A stretch of DNA of 64,000 nt from the NCBI RefSeq assembly GCF_000003815.2, contig NC_049992.1:3147703-3211702 (forward strand), read 5' to 3'. The notes below the pieces were generated by a model. That model ran no database searches, was not told the DNA's origin, and saw nothing but the letters and a program-made list of their open reading frames with translations. The position numbers were made by a program, and so were the translations under genes. Position 1 is the stretch's first letter. Each line of letters begins with the position of its first letter. This DNA comes from Branchiostoma floridae. Its lineage: Eukaryota > Chordata > Leptocardii > Amphioxiformes > Branchiostomatidae. This document shows, in pieces, positions 33,060 to 63,845 of the stretch.

Positions 33060-34065
33060 GTCTTTACAGTTAGACCTGTAGAAGTCACAACGTATACATG
33101 AACATAAGAACAACCTGACCATTGTAACCACTTGTTTTTGCGGTCTTTTTGACAATTTTCCCATTGACACATGCATTTCCAAGGACGTCCTTGGCATTTC
33201 TGAGGTAAAGTTTGGATTCTAAAATTATAACTTTACAATATCATTTATCTTTACAGCTTCTTTGTACGGTCAAACCTGTAGATGTCACAACCTCTACATG
33301 TACATAAGAACAACCTGGCCATTGTAACCACTTTTTTTCTGGTCCTTTCGACAATTTTCCCATTGAAAACATGCATTTCTGAGGTAAAGTTTGGATTCTA
33401 GAATCATTACATTTATCTTTACAGCTTCATTGTACGGTCAAACCTGTAAATGTCACAACCTCTACATGTACATAAGAACAACCTGGCCATTGTAACCACT
33501 TTTTTTGTGGTCATACTAAAATAGACAATTTTCCCATTGACACACGCATTTCTGAGGTAAAGTTTGGAGACTAAAATCATAACTATACAATATCATTCAT
33601 CTTTACAGCTTTTTTGTACGGTCAAACCTGTAAATGTCACAACCTCTACATGTACATAAGCACAACCTGGCCATTGTAACCACTTTTTTTGTGGTCCTTT
33701 GGACAATTTTCCCATTGACACATGCATTTCTGAGGTAAAGTTTGGAATTTGAAATCATAACTATACATATATTATATGATCTTTACAGCTTCTTTGTACA
33801 GTCATACCTGTAAAAGTCACAACCTCTACATGTACATAAGAACAACCTGACCATTGTAACACCACTTTTTTGTGGTCCTTTTGACAATTTCCCCATTGAC
33901 ACATGCATTTCTGTGGTAAAGTTTGGATTCTAAAATTATAAAAGTTACTATACAATATCATTTATCTTTACAGCTTCTTTGTACGGTCAAACCTGTAAAT
34001 GTCACAACCTCTACATGAACATAAGAACAACCTGGCCATTGTAACCTCTTTCTTTGTGACAATTT
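33060..34065. repeat. Tandem array, about 170-197-bp unit, 6 copies
   Basis: Each unit holds 'gtcaaacctgtaaatgtcac', 'aacctggccattgtaaccac', 'gacaattttcccattgacac', 'tttctgaggtaaagtttgg' and 'atctttacagcttctttgta'. Unit starts are near 33072, 33269, 33439, 33623, 33802 and 33988. Related phrases ('tggccaggtg', 'acaggtttgact') occur in ACAP introns near 45650 and 56220, so the monomer is a dispersed repeat. Confidence 0.88.
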
Positions 34066-34069
34066 TCCA

Positions 34070-37000
34070 ATTGACACAGGCCTTAGGAAACCTGTCTGTA
34101 GTGACCACCTGCCTACCAGATTTTATTGGTCCCCTGCTGATATGTCTTATTGGACAGTTATACACTCTAGGTGTTGTTGCTTTCAGTAATTTGGGTTTCA
34201 TTATTTTAAACTTAAAGTAAGGTGGATCATTTCTGATACAAGGCTTTTTAGCACAAGTGTTGACAACCATCTCTGCCTTCTACTAGTTCTAACTCAGTAA
34301 CTGGCAGAAATTATACGCTTCTGAAAGTGTTGCATGGTGATTTCATGCATGTTAAAGCTGTGACCACTATTACTGACACTGTGTATTTGTCTGTAAGGCA
34401 AAACCCCAAGGAGAATTCTTGATAAATAAACCTGAAAAACTCATATTAGTTATAATTACTTAACTCGATAGTGAGTGAGTGAGTGTATTCTTTCTGAATC
34501 AAGTATCATAGTTTCATACCTTAATTACTATCTAACTACCATGTTTATTACATATGTGTTGTTTGTCCCTGCAATAAGCCCTCGGGCATGAACTTGCAAT
34601 AAACATATATCATATGAATGTTGTAGTGAGTTTGTGTACATCAGTTGACTCAATTTATATGTTAACCTTTGAGATCAGAATACCATAAACCATGTGAGCT
34701 TCTGTACAGAGGGCTGTTTTACGAATGATACAGTTATTATTCAAAAAGATTAGACACAAAAGTTAGAGTGATGTTGGTGTGACAAGTGGTTTGAATTTTG
34801 CTCTATCTAGCTGTGCCTGCAAAGCTATAGCACTGGTGTTAAACTAAAGGGCAGTTATACTAGTTGAACAATACAGATACAGAATATCACTGGTATAAAA
34901 AATGGGCCTGTAAGTCCTCTTCTGTTACAACTGACAGTCTGGCAGTGTTGACCTTGGCTTCAAGTTTCCTAACGACAAACAGTTTTTCCACGTCTGCAAA
35001 GTCCGTGTGTTTGTCCCCCACACACCCTGATACACAGGTAGGCACCTGCCCATGTTGTCTCATGGCACACCGTGACTTCGCATGTTTTACATAATTGTTG
35101 AAAGGCCATCCCTCCTTGTACAAATATGTTGTTGCGCAGGCTCATTGTCTTCAAGTTGAACTTCTGTTTTCACTGTTATGCAAGGTTTAGACCTGTTTGC
35201 AATTTGGTAGGCCCAGTCAGTAACCTTAAAAGTCAGCTGTTCAGAATTCACACACAGAATAATATATTCAACATTGAATACTCTATCTTTTTATCCTGTA
35301 ACCAAATATTTCAAGTTTGTCAAACTTCTTTATTTATCCTTTATTCAGTTTTACCACATTTGTGGGCAAATTGACATAACAGGTGACTATCACCTTTTCA
35401 AGATGTCAACCCGGAGACCAGACTGTAAGGTTTGATCCACTCACACCGGGAAGGGCCCCTACTCTTTTCAATAACTTGGCCCCCAACATGCAGGAAGGTA
35501 TTCATTTTTGAAGCCATCTACAAAACAAATTTCAAAACTGCTGTATACCTAGTAGTCAGTACATAGAGAAGCCACATCATACCCATGAGTCTGATCACTT
35601 TAATGAAATTGAAAGTAATTTTAGTATTTTACAGACACAGCCTGGGGCAAAGTCTGGCAGATCTATATTGGAAGTTTGTAAAATGACTATCACTATGAGT
35701 CTATCACTTTCAGAGCCTTTGAAATCATTAACCATCTTCCTACAAAGGTAGCCTTTTGGTCCAAAGTTTGCCTTGGGTGCTGGGGGTAGGTAACACTTAC
35801 TAACAGGAAGGTTAAACAAAACCATTGACTGTTTTCTTTCACTACCACTCAGTTCCAGTCACTTGTTTGTGTTTTTTATTATGCTCTATTCCCCACGGCA
35901 CTATAAAACAGGAACAGGACATTGTCATGGTGTTCATCAGAAAGGAGAAAGGGAAAATTCTGCATCCATTCATTCATTCAACTGGTGCCAAGGAAATGTT
36001 ATGATAGCGGGCTGGGCTGGTAACTATTATTAGAAACATCACCATGGATACGGCATTGTCCCCAAGGGTCAGATCTACAGTCAGTGTGGATGGCAACCAT
36101 GCTACAATAGAACTGTAACCTTTGCTCCTGATTCAGATCTAACCACTTCCAAGGTTCATTAAGGGTTTAAATATCTTAACAGTCATGGTTGCACGTGGAG
36201 CGACCTGGGCGCAACTTTTGGTTGCCCTGCGCCACCCATATTTCCCACTTGCAGTTATCTACTCTGTCTTACGTCATACCTGGGCCGTGATAACGTTCGA
36301 CTCGGGTGTTCCGAACAGGGTGATAATTTTCCGTATCACACTGGCTTCTGAGTTGTATCACACAGGCTTCCATTGATTGAATAGAATGCATTTTACACCC
36401 GCCGTTGCTGTTTATATAATCACAGGTGCAAGCGTATGGAGTTCTTTTGTTCAAATTTTTCTCAAACTGATGTTTTCAAAGAATAAAGTTGTTGACGCAC
36501 TTTGAAACAATGTGAAATAAAATGAAATGAAATTTTCTTCAATGTACTTCAGCAGATCGGATCCGGGCCATCCGGCCTTCGGGCGATCTGACCCCCAGTT
36601 GGGCTGGTATCTTGGGTGATATGAAATACTCCTTGTTGTATTCTATATTTACGACTGCTGATGATAATTATTATCAGGAAGTTGCAATGTCCATGTTAGA
36701 GCTGTCTGCATTACAAACAAGTTTTCAGTGACTTCTCTACTGTAGACTCATCATACATAGATTTTGTTGCTACTCTTGTCTCTATGTAATTTGTGAACTC
36801 ACATATTTATTTTTACCTTGCCACAAAATCTAGGTGTAGTAGCAGTATCCAGCAGAGCAATTTAATCAATTTACAGTAGCAGAAAGAAACTGCAGACCTT
36901 AACTTAAGAGAGAAGATCAAGTGCAAACTGATTTTATCTAAGCAGCCTTGTAAATATTATAAACCCAAGCTTGTCTCAAATTTCTTTTTATTTTGGTTAC

Positions 37001-38100
37001 AGCATGCGTTGAAAAATCTGTTCAGTTAATGAAAAATTACTCACAAATTACAAATTTCAAACAATATTGCAACATGGAAACAATATCATAAAATAAAAAG
37101 GTAAAAATGTTTGTAAAAATAAAATTTAAGATTTACAGATTTACTGCATGTGGGAACCACGGGTAGTCAGAAGTTGGGCAGTAAAAAATTTTCAACCTAC
37201 TATGGCTGGAAAAATAAGAGGTATTTTGTGCCATATTTTGTGCCAAGTTCTGAACTGTTGAGTCATCTTGGTGAACTTAATACTTAAGTTACTAGCAAAA
37301 TATGGGATATTCTCATAATTATACAGGTACAAATAACAAATGCACAGTAAATCGAATGTTCCTAACAAGAACAACATGTGTAAACACAAATTCCAGGCTA
37401 TTAGTGTTCCTTTGTGGTAGTTAATTACCGAGTAAATTGGCGCCAGGCCAGAGCAGGGCGTGTGCGGGGGCGGAGGGAAGCTAGCCTGCATGCCAGACGC
37501 CCTGGCAACCTTACAAAAGTGTCGTATTTTTGCTAATTGCGTGCATTTTTCTGATTGTTACGACGTTTCGATGGCTCTCTTACATTGTAAAACTTGCTGA
37601 AGATATCATACTGCGGTTGCAATCACAGAATACTTCGTACAATGGTAAAATTGAAACCCCACGAAAAGAGCTTGCGAACGAGGCTAACAGTAAAGGGGGA
37701 GGGGGGCACAACCGTATGGCTTCGTAAAGGATCCAGCGAAACCACGCCAGCTAGGAATACATCTAGCACTGTGTTAACCAGTGTTTATAACACTCTTACC
37801 TGTTCACACCTGGGGTACAAAGGAGCCGACACCTTGGTTTTTCCCGCCAAGATGAGTCAAGTTGAAGGACCGAGGGCTCAAGTTGACACCGGCGGGATCA
37901 AAGCGCTCTCCCTGCCGACGAGCTGGCGGGCACGTTCGGCGGCGCAACCAGCTCAACCCCGCGGATTTCACACATGCAGGGGACCTGATAAAATCGTCAT
38001 GCCGGCGTAGAATCTAGCAGAAAGCGTGGTGTTCTAATGAATAAGGCGTGCCGGGCGTTGACGGTTTATAAGGTCGCAGGTTTTGTTTGAAATCTGCCTC
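34070..38100. other. Intergenic; no gene recognised
   Basis: AT-rich DNA with scattered repeat debris; 34572-34605 carries 'gccctcgggcatgaacttgc-aataaa', a LINE-like 3' tail also seen at 42640 (inverted) and 43440. 37440-38030 is noticeably richer in CpG and G+C and could be a distal promoter or unknown element; open stretches there show no family resemblance. Confidence 0.45.
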
Positions 38101-38124
38101 CAAGGCGATTAGCAAAACACACGC

Positions 38125-38475
38125 CCATACATGGGTGGGCGGCCGGGACAGCCGCGCTCATTGGTCAAAAGTTGAATTACGTCATCCCCTCTCGGCCAAT
38201 CAAAACTCTTGGGACGAGTTTTGATTTGCGAAACTTTTGTGTGCCCGTCTCCACAAGGCTAGATTTAGGGTTAGTTAATTAGCAGAAATTAGTCTAAATT
38301 GGGTGAAAAATTACAGATAATTGGGAAAGAAAATTCCCTTGTATGGGTGGGAGCTGTGAAAACGGCTCTAATTGGTTAAAAGTTGCGTTGATATCACCAG
38401 TTTTGAACCAATCAGAGGAGGTGGGAGAGTTTTGATCCCGGAAACTTTTGCATGCTAAAAGGCTCCCAATATTTG
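38125..38475. promoter_or_regulatory. Duplicated CCAAT-box block, possible regulatory region upstream of ACAP
   Basis: Two diverged copies (about 38125-38260 and 38340-38470) each contain an inverted CCAAT (attggtcaaaagttg / attggttaaaagttg), a forward CCAAT (ccaatcaaaact / ccaatcagagg), 'gttttgat', and 'gaaacttttg'. The first copy has a CRE core acgtca. Paired NF-Y-type boxes suggest a promoter or enhancer, 2.1 kb before the ACAP start codon. A transposon fragment duplicated in place is an alternative. Confidence 0.35.
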
Positions 38476-38639
38476 TTTCGACGACTTACACTTTAAATAC
38501 TTGAGTTTGCAAGCTTGCTGCAGTTTTGATGCAGTATGCTAGGTGGCGGCTTACTTATGCCTTCCTTTTGCTACAGCCTATTCACAATGTAACGTTACAC
38601 ACATGTAACGATAGTTCACCTTTATCTGTTTTTATCTTT

Positions 38640-39960
38640 TTACCTCCATGAAATGTCATGGAATGGAGGTTATATTTTCTGTTATGTGTCTCTGTCTGTG
38701 TAGATGATTACTCAAGAACGGCTGGATGGATTGGTTTCATACTTGTTGTGTTGGTGGGGTGTGATAAAAGCTTGAATCGATGAGATTTTGGGAGCCGTAT
38801 CTGTCGTTATAATCGATGTAATAATATCAGAAATCACCCCTATATCTGCGATATATTGGAACAGGCACCGTGCTTTATGTGTTTGTTAATCACCTTATCT
38901 CCAAGCAGATGGTGAGGTGATTTGTTTCGCCAGTGATAGCCATGAACATATGTTTTTTGGATCAGTTGACAACAACTGTTTGGGGGAAACGATAGCCTCG
39001 ACTCAAGAACGGCTGGGTGGATTGGTTACTTGATGTGTTGGTGGGGTGTGATGATAGCTGGAAGTGATTAAATTTTGGGCCCCGTATTTGTCGTTATAAT
39101 CGATGTGATAATATCAGAAATCACCCCCTATATTTGCGATATACAGTTGACATCGTAGAGCATCTGTTTGGGGGAACCAGGACAATTTTGAAAGTGATAA
39201 TAAGTTGTATTTATGTACTTGTGCGTTTAGGGACATGCTGTATTATATTTCTTTTGTGCTGTTAGATGTTCCTTGGTCCACCTTGCGTCAAGCTGAAGTT
39301 TTGTTAGTACGTACTCGGTTTTATTACATATCTATCATGTGGATGTGTTTGGACTTACCTTATCTGAACAGTTGACGTCATATAGCAACTGGTTAGGGTA
39401 TCTGTAACAGTTGACTCCTTAGAGCAACTGTTTGCCAATCCTTTACAATTTGAATATGATAATTAACTTTGTATTTATCCACTTGTGACTTTGGGGACCT
39501 GGTGTGTTATACTTCGTTTGTGCTGTTAGATGTTTCGTGCTCCACGTGGCGTTACGCTGATGTTGTGTTGGTATGTACTTGGATTATGATATATCTGACA
39601 TAAACTTGTCCCCGTAACCTATATGTGGTTATTGGTTGATGGACATTTTGTGTCTTATTGCTTGCGTTGAAGATGTGTTTGTATCCTGATGTGTCGCAGT
39701 TATTTGTTATGAATTCTGAACATACTCACTACCTTGCAAGTTGCCAGTACTATCATAACTTGATAATATATACATCATAAAGATTCCACACACCTGCTGC
39801 ATGTTACCATAGTGCCCATGTGATAACTATCCACACAACTAGGAGAAATAACACTAATATCATTACATACAAGTCATCATCAACAAACATAAAATCGACA
39901 AAAACACTCAATATTTCATGGAGGTATGAGGTCGCCGAACTCTAGTTTTAGATATATCAT
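38640..39960. mobile_element. Candidate 1.3-kb TIR element with an internal duplication
   Basis: The left end has acctccatgaaat and the right end atttcatggaggt (13-bp inverted). The interior contains a duplicated block of about 150 bp: 'actcaagaacggctgg', 'gttggtggggtgtgat', 'gtcgttataatcgatgt' and 'aatatcagaaatcaccc' at 38709-38860 and 39000-39150. No transposase frame seen. Confidence 0.55.
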
Positions 39961-40614
39961 GTCAACATCAACTGCAATGATTTTTAAATATTGCAATTTG
40001 AAACCAACGTCCATCAACTTCAGTTCAGTTCAGTTCATCCTCATATGAGGTGCCATTAACAATGTCTGACCAGGCGTTTCTTGATATCCCCAAATACCCT
40101 GCTTTAAAACGTATATGAAAGATAAAGGTGAATTAGTGTTTTAAAAAAATGTTCAAAGAAAAAGACCAACAAAACTGATGATCTTTAAAATTTTGAGTTC
40201 GCAAACTGCTACAACACAGCAGAAAACTGAAAAAGAAAGTAAATGCATTCTCTTCCTCAGACAGCAAAGTGCCATGCTCAACAAAAAAAGTAAGAAAATT
40301 GCATACAGAAAATATTAAGGCAGTCTTACTAAAAAAATGTCAAATTTAAAACGAAACAGCTTTAATAGTGGTAGCGGTAGCGCAATGATGGCCAGAGTAT
40401 TTTTGTATGTTTCAGAACGAGCAAGGTGGCTCGAATGTACTGACACCGAACGTGTGGCTATGCTACTGATAACACCACCCCTGCGAATCGGTACGCGAAT
40501 CGCGTGCTGCCGATCATTTGACAGGCCAAGTTTGACATCAGTGCAGAAAAATGAGGTAATATCCGCATCCTAAAATCTCCGGTTTCTTTAAACTTCTGCA
40601 TCTCAAGCACCAAG

Positions 40615-58635
<18,021 letters not shown>

Positions 58636-58795
58636 ACCCTCACGATGATCATCATGATGTGGGATTGAATGGGGCTACAGAACATTCTGTTTTTAACCCT
58701 TAAAATATCATAATTCATCATATTCTGATGCTCTGATTTGCTCCAATGGTTGCTTCTACAGAATAGTCTGGTACATGTTTTACTATAATGGTGCA

Positions 58796-58985
58796 CTTCC
58801 AACAACCTGTCCCATCGATGAGAGCAGACGACAGGGCAGACGCGCACCTGACCAGACCTGAAGCATACTGACGTGGGATTGGATGGGGCTACAAAACATT
58901 CTGTTTTAAACCTTTATTTCTCCATAATCCATCATATTCTGATGTTCTGGTTTGCCCCAACGATTGCCTCTTCACAGAATAGTCT
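58796..58985 (+). pseudogene. Tandem duplicate of the ACAP final exon tail and 3' UTR
   Basis: Matches 58571-58765 with an offset of 225 bp: 'cttccaacaacc', 'gagcagacgacagggcagac', 'cacctgaccagacctgaa', 'attggatggggctac' and 'catattctgatgttctgg'. It lies in the 3' UTR. An extra 'gc' shifts the old frame, so it is non-coding. Confidence 0.85.
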
Positions 58986-58989
58986 GCCC

Positions 58990-61239
58990 TTGTCTTCATT
59001 TGAATGTTTGGTCCTGACATCCTCACGAGTTATTACAGGAATCTAATATTTGTCAGAAGCAGTGAAACATAGATCAAACCTCTAAATGCCTGTGGTCAAA
59101 CCCTATTACATGGACCATGAAGCGGATCTGAACTCTTTTAGGCGACCATTCAAATGCCATTCATTTCTCCATCAACATGACCAAAGGAGCAAACAGAGCT
59201 ACAAGATTGTTACCGGCCTTATAAGATTTCCATAATGGTATTTGTAAAACATTCTCTAGCTAAAGTTTATCCATGTATTTTATTCATGTACAATGTACCT
59301 TACAAGACATCTCTAATATAAAAAAGAATTCTAACTTTAGATGCTCTTAGTCTTAGTGTTCTAGTTAAAAGTAACCTGAACACTGACATACAAAAAAAAC
59401 ATATCCCTTCTTGACCACTCTTCAGGTGCCTTTAGGACTGTATCTTGCAACTTTCTTAGACATAGATATATATTGACATTGACCTATAAGAAAAAAGGGC
59501 ATGATGATTTATTTCTCGCATAGCCAATGTGGAATTCTGTATATTAAGTATACTATAATGTGAAATATTACAGTTAAACTAGTTCAAGTATAATGTGAAG
59601 TAGGTATGATTTGTTGTCTGCCACTGTTATGCATTGCAGGCAGAGCATTGTTAATACACATGTACATGTATAGTAATATGTTTATAATGCCAGCTTGATT
59701 GTATGTAATACTATGATATAGCATTAGAGTTATGTGTTGCACTAGTCTACTTGTACCGATCAGTTCAGTGTATCGGATGCTTGAAGCATTCATGGACATC
59801 TGCAAAACCATTCCACAGAATCGTTGTTGCACCATTTTAGCTTGAATCATGTATGATGATAGAATGTCATGTCTTGATTCCAATTTTAAGAATATAAAAT
59901 ACAAAATCCCATGTGTATGAAAATTATTGTGGCCAGGAGGTAACCGTACATGTAATAGCTTACTCTGGTGGAAGCTGCTCTTTGGGTTTTTCAGAAGTTT
60001 TAAAGTGAAAGTTCTGATAAGATAACTTGGTACTGATCTACATTCAATACCTAAAATAATATATGCAAGGTAACAGTTACTGGATGCTACCATAGTCTCC
60101 AACCCTTGCCTTAGGCATAAGGATGGGACTAGGTAAGATAAGGTAAGAGTTACTGAAGCAACTGGTTGGAATCTAGAAATGTTTCAGTTAGATGTTTCAG
60201 ACAGCATTTGCTGTCTTTTATCTGTGACTGACGACTGGTGTTACTTGCATTTCAAAAACGTAAAATGTAAATTTGTGTACCAAGGTACAAGAAGCAACAA
60301 ATCATATTGGTGCGGCCGGCACTAAATTGTGTTTATAAAATCCTCCAGAGCCCTACTTGATGTTTTAAATTGAAATGTAGCTGCTAAAAAATATGTATAA
60401 TTTCAGAAATATGTTGGTCCAGGATCATATTCATATTTAAGAAGCCATATATTAAGTTCTGGCGAGAGTCAACTGTAATGTAACGTAAAAATGTATCATG
60501 TAAAATAAACCCCAGGCACAGTGTATGGTGTTTGTCTCTTTTATAGAAATGTAGATACTGTAGCATCAGAATGGCTTTCGTGCTCCACAATCGTACATGT
60601 AGGGAAAGGAAAGTGATAACTGGATAATGCACACTACCAAAGGGGTAGGGAAGGCGGTGGTATTCGCATGTGCATGAAGTAACAAGTGTGAAACAGGACC
60701 CTTTTTGTTCAAATTTTATCACACCCTTTTTTCTGGCAAATTTTGGCCAACATTCAGACAACACACATTTCAGACAACACACATTTCAGACAAAATAACC
60801 AACACTAGCAAACGCCTCTGTCCAAACTGTTAAGTTCTTTTACTTCTTATCTGGTATCATATACCACAGATACACAGTCATGAGCTTTTTGAGACATAAA
60901 CAGTCAAACTCAAAGAGCAAACAGGAAGGGATGCAAAACAAATGTCTCCCATCTCAGTTCACTCAAATAAAGCATGTCTTAAACCCTGTACTAGCAAATG
61001 AAAATAAACCAGTGCGTTTTTCAATACAATAACACATGTCATATTATCTGTTTAAAAAAAAATACAGTACCTTTGGGTTTTTCTAATACGTACGTAAAAT
61101 TAAACTCAAGATCATACTCCTTAGAGTTAGACTAGACTTAAGTCAGGGTGACATCTCAAGCTAATGTCTCCTCTTTATTTGCTCATCCCTCTTGATGTAA
61201 GACTGCAGTAGAAGAACAGGAAGATGAAGATGACACCAT
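58990..61239. other. ACAP 3' UTR and intergenic/convergent 3' region
   Basis: Convergent ends of ACAP (plus) and LSM4 (minus). AATAAA-type signals for the plus strand occur near 60503, 60965 and 61003; which one is used is unknown. On the minus strand AATAAA at 61174-61179 lies about 60 nt after the LSM4 stop and is its likely poly(A) signal. No other gene seen; long open minus-strand stretches at 59584-60102 and 60384-60782 lack any family resemblance. Confidence 0.5.
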
Positions 61240-63845
61240 CTATCTAGGTCCGCCTCTTCCTCCTCTCTTGTCTGGACCACCACGACCTCTGCTTCCAAAA
61301 CCTCCTGGAAGAGCAAAGGACCCATGGTCAAAAACATCTCCAGTCGCCTTTTCTTTGTGTAGCAAACAAAAAGCACATTGTACTACATAACAGTTGTTAT
61401 AGGTTAGAATAAATTTTGGCCTGATGCATCTGGCAGGCTACTATCTGATGATCGAGCCACCACATCTATGTGCAAGCATGTCGAACACAATTCAGGGCTC
61501 GAAATACCACATGCATATGCAAGTTTGTGCATGTAAAATTAGTGTGGTGCAAGTTAGTTTAGACCAAACTTGCACCAGTGCAAGTTACTTTTGTCCTCTA
61601 ATACCTGGCATTAGAAAAAGCTTACACACACCAAGAATATTGTCTGTCAGTGAAAGGTAAAAGAAAATGACCCTGAATAAAAAAAACCTAAATTTGTTCA
61701 TGGAGGTTAGACATCCAGGTAAACAATATTTTAAGACAACTCCATCTCTACAATGCTAATGATTCCTATAGTGCTGTCTTACCTTGATTTGCATATTAGT
61801 TACATTTGCATACAAGTTAGTGACTTTGATATGTTCAACTGTTTTTATGTGTACTTGTATGTACTTGTATTGAGTTGTTCTACCACTTCATTCTAGCGAT
61901 GGTAAAGAATAGTGATGGATGTCACTCGAAGCGTCCAGAAGTAATCTAAATCTTATCGACTGTAGACATTGAATTGTCTCAAAAAAAGCTTAAATTCACC
62001 TTTTTATGAAACTGTTTGTAAAATGTTTTGTGAAAGATTTACAACGAAAAATAGAATGCGCTATGGCAAAACAAATATCCAAACACGTATCCCCACTTAC
62101 TCACGTACATTTGCAAATTTCTGATTAACGGTTAACAGTTCACTATTTTGGGTTGTGCAAGTAAGTTTCTTTTGGTGCAAGTTACTTTTGGCTCAACTTG
62201 CACCGGTGCAAGTTGACTGAAAAGTGTATTTCGAGCCCTGCAATTCAATGGAGTTAACTGGACAGTGAGTGCTGCCTGGATTAACTCCTGTATTGTGGCA
62301 TTACAATTTCAATAGAATACAAAATGGTAAGTGAGTGGGTGTGTCAAAAGAATGTGTGTACAGCCAATGCAACTGAGAGAAACAGATCAAGGGTTCTGAA
62401 GAAACAAAAGATCACTAGACCTAGAGTGCATCTTCCAGGGAAAGTAGATGTGTGTGTGAGTAGTTATACTAACCTCTGTGTACAGGCCCCCCACGTCCCC
62501 TGCCTCGGCTGCCCTGCTGTTTGGTGCGCTGTTTGCTGACGATGTCCTCCTTCACCATGTCGATGACCTCATCAGGAATACGCAAGTACTTGATGGTGCT
62601 GCCACGGATGTAACACTCAGGCATGCGCCAGAAACGGTCACCATCCTGAGGGGGACAAAGGGAGCTGACTTAGAAGTACACTTGTGTTTATGAGTGTGTG
62701 TGTGTGTGTGTGTGTGCAAGTGTGCAGAAGGGATGAGCAAATACTAGTACTTGATGGCGCTGCCTCGGATGTAACATGCGCCAGAAACAATTGCCATCCG
62801 TGACAAAAGGAACAATTTAGTGTATTTCTGTTCATGTTCATGCAAGAGTGTGTGTGTGTGCGTACGTATGCATGTACATGTATATGTGCACTGGGAATAC
62901 GCAGGTAGTTGATGGTGCTGCCGCGGATGTAGCACTCACTCGCCACTTAGGCATGCACCAGAAACGATCACCGTCCTGTGGGAGACAAAGGGAGCTGATT
63001 TCGAAGTCCAAGTGCACGTGTGTGTGTGTGTACTGGGAATATGCTGCTGTCCCGGACATAACACTGTGCCAGAAAGGATCTCCCTCCTGGTGGGAAAAAT
63101 GTAAAAAAATACATTTCAAACCATTAGGATGCTCAAAGCATTATGGTACACATACATGGTAAATTGTAAAATACATGCAGATCTCTGAACTGAAACACTG
63201 TATGCTTTATTGTAGCTCAATGCCTTGCAAATTGAAAAAAAAAATAATTAAGATTAGAACTGCAACACTTTTGTAAGATAAACCCATAACATTCATCTGA
63301 TTCCCACCCACCCGTGATGTGCAGATGACGTCCCTGAGTTTGATGTTCATCCAGTTGTCGCAGGCCTCCAGATGGCCGTTGTACGTCTCTCCGTTCTTCA
63401 GCTCCACCAGCTGGGAAACACAAGAAACAAACTTGGAGAAAAGTCTACTTCACACCTACATGTAAGAAAAAATAAGAGCACAGAATGCAGAGCTTGTGGT
63501 AGACATGCTTAAGCCATGGTTTTGTTAGAAAAAGTTGTCACAAACTTATTCTTCTTGAAATACGTAACAAGTATGAAGCTGAAGCCTTCTATCCTGGATG
63601 TGGTATAAAATAAAGGTATAAAGTTTATTACATGTAGTTATAATGAGCAAGTTAAACCATTCTTGATGCCCCATTTAAAATATTTCAAGATAGCAATTGT
63701 GACAATTAATTATGATGGATACTGATGCTTGTATGAACTGTTACAAACATTTTAATAATCTTATGCACTTCATACAAATGTAAATAGCACTGACGTAACT
63801 TACCATAGGGTGGTTCTGAGCAGTTTTCAGCAATGACAGAGGTAG
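61240..63845 (-). CDS. LSM4: U6 snRNA-associated Sm-like protein LSm4
   Basis: Minus-strand exons 63845-63804 ([14 protein letters not shown]), 63410-63312 ([19 protein letters not shown]... to DVICTSR), 62645-62474 ([20 protein letters not shown]... to GGPVHRG), 61304-61240 ([16 protein letters not shown]..., TAG). Joins are in phase: 125 residues plus the initiator Met. Sm1 motif: L-V-E-L-K-N-G-x-x-Y-x-G-x-L...DNWMN. Sm2 motif: [16 protein letters not shown]. The C-terminal RG/GRGG-rich tail is typical of LSm4. It forms the LSm2-8 ring on the U6 3' end and the LSm1-7 ring in mRNA decay. The first seen exon opens directly with CTA-CCT after a cacag acceptor, so the ATG must end an upstream exon; a gtaagt donor at 63990-63996 belongs to an unseen exon at the window edge. 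Tail exon donor gttagt is weak. Length matches the family. Confidence 0.96.
61493..62240. mobile_element. TIR element 'cagggctcgaaat', interior with cttgcacc repeats, LSM4 intron
   Basis: Ends cagggctcgaaatacc and gtatttcgagccctg; a 5-bp direct repeat caatt flanks both ends (61488-61492, 62241-62245). Subterminal blocks are rich in gcaagtt/aacttgcac. 748 bp, no clear transposase. Confidence 0.85.
62697..63086 (-). pseudogene. Three decayed acceptor-side copies of LSM4 exon 4, alternating with (TG)n
   Basis: Copies at 62746-62798, 62895-62975 and 63042-63086 match the 5' part of the true exon (62474-62645). The best reads DGDRFWCMP and then STI-type residues, and has a ctcccacag acceptor; the leftmost has lost its AG; the rightmost has accag and reads EGDPFWHS. 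Each is broken by indels, ends near the 'CGTATTCC' point of the exon and is followed by a (tg)n or gtgtgt tract and 'actgggaata'. Hence the duplicated unit was exon edge plus microsatellite. Confidence 0.85.

Noticed and set aside
59584-60102. 172-codon minus-strand open frame
   Set aside because: Antisense to the likely ACAP 3' UTR, low-complexity composition, no recognisable domain; consistent with chance in AT-rich DNA.
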